Positions 58,960 to 64,000 of a stretch of DNA of 64,000 nt are shown one piece after another. The notes below the pieces were generated by a model. It saw only the letters and a list, made by a program, of their open reading frames with translations, made no database searches and was not told where the DNA came from. Within the stretch, counting starts at the first letter, position 1, and the number at the start of each line of letters is the position of its first letter. The DNA comes from Bombyx mori (taxonomy: Eukaryota; Arthropoda; Insecta; Lepidoptera; Bombycidae): contig NC_085129.1 in assembly GCF_030269925.1 (NCBI RefSeq), forward strand, positions 15,119,501 through 15,183,500, written 5' to 3'. A program made the translations under genes and the position numbers.

Positions 58960-59217
58960 TGAGGCCATCGGCGCAAAAGTGGTCTAACCCACAATTTTTC
59001 ATATTCAATCTTATATGTATATTGGAATTTATTTAAAATACAATAAATTTTGATGCAAAACCGGCCTATCCATAGTTTCGCCCATAGATAACAGATAGCT
59101 TTGTAAACATTATTTTTGCAAAACAATATTTTTGTATGTTTTTTTTTTTGCCTACTAAAATTTAAACCTAATTGCCTCCATACGTAAGTTTAGGCCACTT
59201 TTGCGCTAACGGCCTCA
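58960..59217. mobile_element. TA-flanked MITE, about 30-bp inverted repeats
   Basis: The left end TGAGGCCATCGGCGCAAAAG and the right end, on the opposite strand, TGAGGCCGTTAGCGCAAAAG both run on into TGG(C/T)CTAA. They are flanked by TA within TATAT. 258 bp, AT-rich and non-coding. Fits a Tc1/mariner-type miniature element. Confidence 0.82.
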
Positions 59218-59276
59218 TATATATTTACATTATGTAGATTACTTACTATACGTTAATAGCATTTCCGCGCATCTAG

Positions 59277-59528
<252 letters not shown>

Positions 59529-59847
59529 TAAATTCGTATCCCATTGGTTCCATTTCGTTCGTAAGGATACCGCGTTAAAAGCCGAAACGATGAGATAATC
59601 TTAAAATGGAAAACGATATTTATTTGCTCAGCTGAACACACTAAGACTCGTGCAAGTACCAAACTGTATTGAGCACAATGTAGGAGTACATTTGCAATGA
59701 TAACAGAAGTAATTCGATTAGCAGATGGAGTATATCTCCGTTTTTTGTATGGAACTTCACTTTCAGCAAATGTGTGTTTGGCTCGTACCTTATTTAAAAT
59801 AATGAATGGAGGCTGGTGGCTGAATGGATGATTTATAAAAATTCCAG

Positions 59848-59922
59848 GTTCGAGAACGACTACGCGTCGCGTTAGAGAGGAATACAGCCTTAGAGGAAGA
59901 ATTGGCGTTAACCAAAGAAGAA
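59848..59922 (+). CDS. Liprin-alpha: Liprin-alpha exon (N-terminal coiled coil, part 3)
   Basis: 25 codons, phase 0 both ends, acceptor ATTCCAG, donor GTAAGA. Peptide VRERLRVALERNTALEEELA then LTKEE follows directly on ALDEK in known liprin-alphas. It is a continuous Leu/Glu/Arg coiled coil. A LINE tail (59961-60064) starts 39 bp past its end without disturbing the donor. Confidence 0.95.
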
Positions 59923-59960
59923 GTAAGATATTAAACGGTATTTATTATAGTACTTAACTA

Positions 59961-60064
59961 TAGGCAGCGGCTTGGCTTTGCCCCTGGCGTTGCTAATGTC
60001 CATGAGCGATGGTAACCACTCACCATCAGGTGGGCCTTATGATCGTCTGCCTATACGGCAAATA
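59961..60064 (+). mobile_element. LINE 3' tail in liprin-alpha intron
   Basis: TATAGGCAGCGGCTTGGC through CTCACCATCAGGTGGGCC to GTCTGCCTATACGGCAAATATATA. Very short 5'-truncated copy next to the donor of the preceding exon. Confidence 0.85.
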
Positions 60065-60438
60065 TATATATACTCAACCGCCTGCTTTAGTACCGCCGGA
60101 GCGCTGTTGTTTCTGAAACTGAATCCCGTCCCCCCGACTTCCGACGCGATGTTCTAGCACTTCGAAGCAGCACATCACGCAGTGTGACATGTACTTAGGT
60201 CTCTCCAATTATGATGCTGCAACAGCTAGGAACTTACCAACTAAGTTTCTTCTTTCCTGTTATATGACGGGACAGTCGGAAAACAGAACGAACCAGTATT
60301 TCTTCTCATACTTAGAAGTTCCAAAGGAATAGCGAGGATTGAATGAAAAATGCACTCTTAAAAGAGAGCGTTTATTAAAATGCCACGATTAAAACAAAAA
60401 ATAGTACAGAGTTCTCTCCTGTATCGCGCCCTCAACAG
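60065..60438 (+). other. Liprin-alpha intron remainder
   Basis: 374 bp ending at CCCTCAACAG. Slightly GC-richer around 60085-60150; no recognised feature. Confidence 0.5.
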
Positions 60439-60546
60439 TTGCAGCAGTACAAGTCGTCGAGCGCGCAGGACAGCGAGAAGCCGAAGGAGAACGGGACCGC
60501 GCCGACCGGCTCCCCCGACCAGAATGGCGAGCAGCCGCAGACTAAG
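60439..60546 (+). CDS. Liprin-alpha: Liprin-alpha exon (linker after coiled coil)
   Basis: 36 codons, phase 0 both ends, acceptor CTCAACAG, donor GTGAGA. The peptide LQQYKSSSAQDSEKPKENG, then TGSPDQNGEQPQTK, starts with the conserved QQYK after LTKEE. It then becomes a Ser/Pro/Asn/Gln-rich, probably disordered linker, the region where liprin-alpha family members vary in length. It is strongly GC-rich. Since it keeps phase 0 at both ends it could be a skippable exon, but that is untested. Confidence 0.92.
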
Positions 60547-60681
60547 GTGAGAGTGCCCGCGGGCAACACGAGCGCCGGGGTCTACCACGACTCGGACGCT
60601 GACAGATCAGTTGTCACGAAGAATTCCGTTGTATAATGTAACGAAATCACGCAACAATAAGATTAGCCTGAGGAACATGAG

Positions 60682-60798
60682 CGGTAGGCAGCGGCTTGGC
60701 TATGCCCCTGGCATTGCTGAAGTCCATGGGCGACGGTAACCACTCACCATCAGGTGGGCCGTATGTGGCTCGTCTGCCTACAAGGGCAATAAAAAAAA
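60682..60798 (+). mobile_element. LINE 3' tail in liprin-alpha intron
   Basis: GCGGTAGGCAGCGGCTTGGC to GGTGGGCCGTATGTGGCTCGTC and CTACAAGGGCAATAAAAAAAA. Close to consensus; one small insertion (GTGG). Confidence 0.88.
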
Positions 60799-62632
60799 TT
60801 GGAACAAATTAATAATTTCGAATCAATTATATAGTAATACTGTGCTTAAAGTTTTATTTTTTAAAGCAGCTTCGTTAAAGTACTAAAAAAATTTCAGTGA
60901 CAATGTCGTTATCACGAATTAAACTGAGAGATTAAATGCTTTTCTATAAGTTACATTCTATTTTATTGATGTTCAGTGTAATAAATATCCTTCCGCTGGC
61001 CGTCGAGCACGGATCGGCTGTGGGAGAAATGTGCTAAGCTATACACTACGATACATTATTTGTGTGATAAATTAATCTGATAGCATGATAGAATGCGTTA
61101 GAAAACGTTTTATAAAATAATCATTCGGTCTAAATTACGTATTACACTTGTTCGAAACAGTAACAGTAAACACTAACGAAACGTAAATGTAAATAATTTG
61201 AATTGAACAACACTTGTAACGCGTCTGTTGTGTTATCACTTTGCCAAGTGCGAGTACGTTAACGTTCTCGATGACGTAAAAGTTAACTCACATTTGTATG
61301 GAGCTGGAACAGCTTCCCTTCGTTTTCCGCTAGGGACGCGAACTTTTACGCGATCGAGAAGTTAAAAAAACTCGCACTAAGCACACTGTTCGAACTATAA
61401 AAACGTAATATAATATTTGTTGTTGATTATTACCCTCTTGATCCCTATCGTTTCGTGGGTCTCGTTCAAGAGGTAACAGGTTCGATACGGGGAACGTTTC
61501 ACTATGTTCTCTATTTATTGTAACGCATATCGGGACTTTTGTTAATGATAGTTAAAGACTGACAGTAATGTGGACAATGTTAGTGACATGAACGACACAA
61601 ACTGCTTTTAATGTGTTACAAGTGTATATGTGCGTTTTAAAATGAATGTAGTTTCTTGAAGTTTGTACTTTGACAACTTATCGTCGGGTTGGCTTATCAG
61701 ATGCTCCTATTGAGTCCTTGACATATTTAGTTGTCACTGGTGTCCAGTCCTGGCCCAGTCTTCGGACGAGCACATCCATAATCTCTGATGAATATATCGA
61801 GGGGTTGAAAGACTATTTAGTTTAAGCAACATTTTTGTAACTTTACAGGAGAAGCCTAATAAAGAGAAGATAAAATTTTTGATAAAAATCGTAACAAAAA
61901 ACTTCTTCAGCTATTTGAATGGAGTAAACTTAATTGAAATTCATTTAAAAACATCGAACTGTTGATGCTAATGCCAAATAAAACGCACATTTAATTACAA
62001 AGATAAATGTTCCACAGTAGGCGAAATGTCGCTTAGTTCAAGTAATCTTGCACCCCTCGATATAACGACTTTTTATTATAAAAAAATTAACTGTGATAAT
62101 TGTTTTCTTGTAAACATTAAAGCTCGCCGAAAGATACTAAACAAAAAAAAACGATAATCTGTTGTCAAATAAAACACCTTTTTTAATATTAAAATAGGCA
62201 GAGCTTTTTTTAATCGTGATTTTAAAGCGCACATTTAGATGTATAGTGATCGGTGTTAGCTAGAGATAAAGGATGTTCCCTCATTTGAGACCGTAAAAAT
62301 GTTAAGATTCTCATGTCGAGGAGGACGGCTGAGATCGCCTTGAGATCAAATGATAACCAGGGGGCCCGCAAAGCAATCTGCTCCAAATCACAAGCATTGA
62401 ATGATTAACCTTATTTGAACTAGAATATTCTTGTCTCCAAATGATGGTATGTTCTATATTATTGTTATGGATTTTACTCAATTACGCTTATTTTAATTGG
62501 CTATAGATTTAATTTAATAAAAATCTACTACAAAGACAGACACAATATGACTACAATGATATGATTGAGTAAAACCAAAAAAAAAAAGAATCTATATTAA
62601 ACTATCTCTGAATCATTTGATGGTCGACGCAG
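60799..62632 (+). other. Liprin-alpha intron remainder
   Basis: Apart from the MITE at 61248-61377, this AT-rich stretch shows no recognised gene or repeat. It ends with TCGACGCAG before the next exon. Confidence 0.6.
61248..61377. mobile_element. MITE with long inverted repeats, copy 1
   Basis: Left arm GTGCGAGTACGTTAACG and right arm ending AAAACTCGCAC, with AACGTTCTCGATGACGTAA against ACGCGATCGAGAAGTT. 130 bp. Target duplication imperfect (AA/TA). Same family as 63491-63659. Confidence 0.8.
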
Positions 62633-62704
62633 GAACAAACAGTGAACGGCGAAACGGAAAGCTGCCGGAAAATCACTGATCTACAAAACACGGTCGCCAA
62701 ACAG
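62633..62704 (+). CDS. Liprin-alpha: Liprin-alpha exon (linker to next coiled coil)
   Basis: 24 codons, phase 0 both ends, acceptor GACGCAG, donor GTTAGA. The peptide starts EQTVNGETESCRK and ends ITDLQNTVAKQ. In the family a variable VNG-containing linker is followed by a leucine-heptad stretch that begins the next coiled coil, which fits ITDLQNTV. It is less conserved than the exons before it, so identity rests mainly on position, phase and the family outline. The protein continues in exons beyond 64000. Confidence 0.82.
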
Positions 62705-64000
62705 GTTAGACTGATAATACTGACACAAGCAAGCTGAGAATGTGTAACTTATACTGTATCTAACTTGCCGCGGTTACGTGTCGCGATAGCGATCTCTATG
62801 ACTATGAATTAAATAAGTTATATCATCTGCTCTGGTTACAATAATAGAGCTTGGAGCTCGACGACTTATGACTTAAGATTAACTTCAATATAATTAGGTT
62901 TTGCTATATGGCCATTTTAAAAAGTAAAACTCAATAATGACTTTGTAGATAACATCTAACATATAACGATTTTAAATCTGCTGAAAAAAATGATGTTTTT
63001 TTTCTGTTAGTGTTCAAGTAATTTCTTAAGAGATCAACTCTTTACTACAACACCGCTTAAATTACCAGTAAATTGATACTTAAATGCTCCCTAACAGATT
63101 TTGTTTTCTAGAAGTATGTTCTTTGTCCATCGAGATTACGTTCGCTATCAAGATACGTAACTAAGCCATTAACAATAATTTCGAGCTGCTAACATCCTGT
63201 CGCCGTCTTATGAAATGTTATTAAATATCGCTGCTTCGATTATGCAAACATATCAATAATCCAATTAACAATCCAAAATTGTGATCATCAACATTTAACC
63301 GTCAAACTTTTATTTTGACATTCTGTAATGTTATCTAGCGAACGCCATTTTATAGCGGGACATAAATCGTTTGTTGCTAACTGCTTTTAGCTATTTATTC
63401 AATGGATTCGGATGTTTAATGAAGAGTATTATTATATAAATAGTTATTCGCAAATTTTATAGTTAAACTGTTCGAAATCCTATGTGCTTAGTGCGAGTTT
63501 TTTAACGTTCTCGATAGCGTAAAAGTTAAGTAAATTTTTATGGAAATAATTTGTATGGAGTTGGAACGTTTGCCTATGTTTGCCGCTAGGGGCACTGTTT
63601 CAGCTGCATACTAATTTCAGGTAACTTTTACGCTATCGAGAACGTTAAAAAACTCGCACTAAACACACTGGTCGGTTAGTTGTAGTCGTTAATGGCTTGC
63701 GTTTCAAATTGAAGACACCCACTTTTTACTGCAATTCTGTGGGTGTTCGTAGATAAAATAAAATGTTCACGTTCCCGTAGACTAGATCTAAACTTAGCGC
63801 TTTGTAAGCATAACAGTAGTAGCCGCTTCACAACTCTCAACTCACATACTAACACTCACATTTAAAGTAACAAAAAAACAACCATAGACTGTCTATCCAT
63901 TATCCAAATTACACAAAATATAATCTCTGTTCTTCGAGAACTGGAGAAGTTCTCTCGATACCGTCATCCGAAAAGCCACAGTGCTTCCCAAGAAAATCTG
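62705..64000 (+). other. Liprin-alpha intron, open at window end
   Basis: AT-rich, with one MITE (63491-63659). No further liprin-alpha exon is recognisable before the window ends; the last 100 bases contain nothing convincing. Confidence 0.6.
63491..63659. mobile_element. MITE with 40-bp inverted repeats, copy 2
   Basis: The arms GTGCGAGTTTTTTAACGTTC with TCGATAGCGTAAAAGTTA and the exact-looking complement at the right end are flanked by TA (63489-63490 and 63660-63661). 169 bp. The centre contains ATTTGTATGGAGTTGG and GCCGCTAGGGG, shared with copy 1. Confidence 0.88.

Overview
The window is lepidopteran genomic DNA, almost certainly from the silkworm Bombyx mori or a very close relative. 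The main reason is the density of Bm1, the tRNA-derived SINE of Bombyx: I count more than 20 copies on both strands. They sit among 3' ends of a Bombyx-type non-LTR retrotransposon, three Helitron families ending in CTAGT, a mariner relic, a PIF/Harbinger derivative, TA-flanked MITEs and one LTR retrotransposon. Most of the 64 kb is intronic or intergenic and repeat-rich, and most of its reading frames are accidental or transposon-derived.

The one confidently recognised host gene lies at the right end. Five consecutive + strand exons (58324-58425, 59334-59498, 59848-59922, 60439-60546, 62633-62704) all start and end in phase 0 with GT-AG junctions. Together they give 174 codons of the N-terminal coiled-coil region of liprin-alpha (fly Liprin-alpha, worm SYD-2, vertebrate PPFIA), the presynaptic scaffold. 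The gene continues past 64000. Its conserved first coding exons were not found here. Two further exon-like stretches (11224-11358 and 16354-16432) belong to an unidentified or doubtful transcript.

Layout. 1-11000: Bm1, LINE tails, a Helitron and a mariner relic invaded by another repeat. 11020-16440: a CpG-rich start region and the two orphan exons. 17000-38100: scattered Bm1, Helitrons and LINE relics. 38600-43900: Bm1, a tandem duplication split by a SINE, and a CpG-rich block. 44000-54000: Harbinger derivative, Helitron, Bm1 copies and a mosaic insertion. 54622-58300: an LTR retrotransposon. 58324-64000: liprin-alpha exons with LINE tails and MITEs in the introns.

The most interesting observation is the LTR retrotransposon. 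Its two 276-bp LTRs read as identical and are flanked by a CTTC target duplication. It carries a decayed gag, no recognisable pol, and a two-tier minisatellite built on one 10-bp core. It sits antisense in the liprin-alpha intron, exactly between a consensus branch site (CTAAC) and the polypyrimidine tract of the 58324 exon. The inserted LTR end (CTTACA) supplies a replacement branch-like motif at nearly the same distance from the splice acceptor. The second theme is SINE/LINE coupling: Bm1 and the local LINE family share a 3' end, hybrid LINE copies carry a Bm1-type tail, and many Bm1 copies share one head-less 5' boundary.
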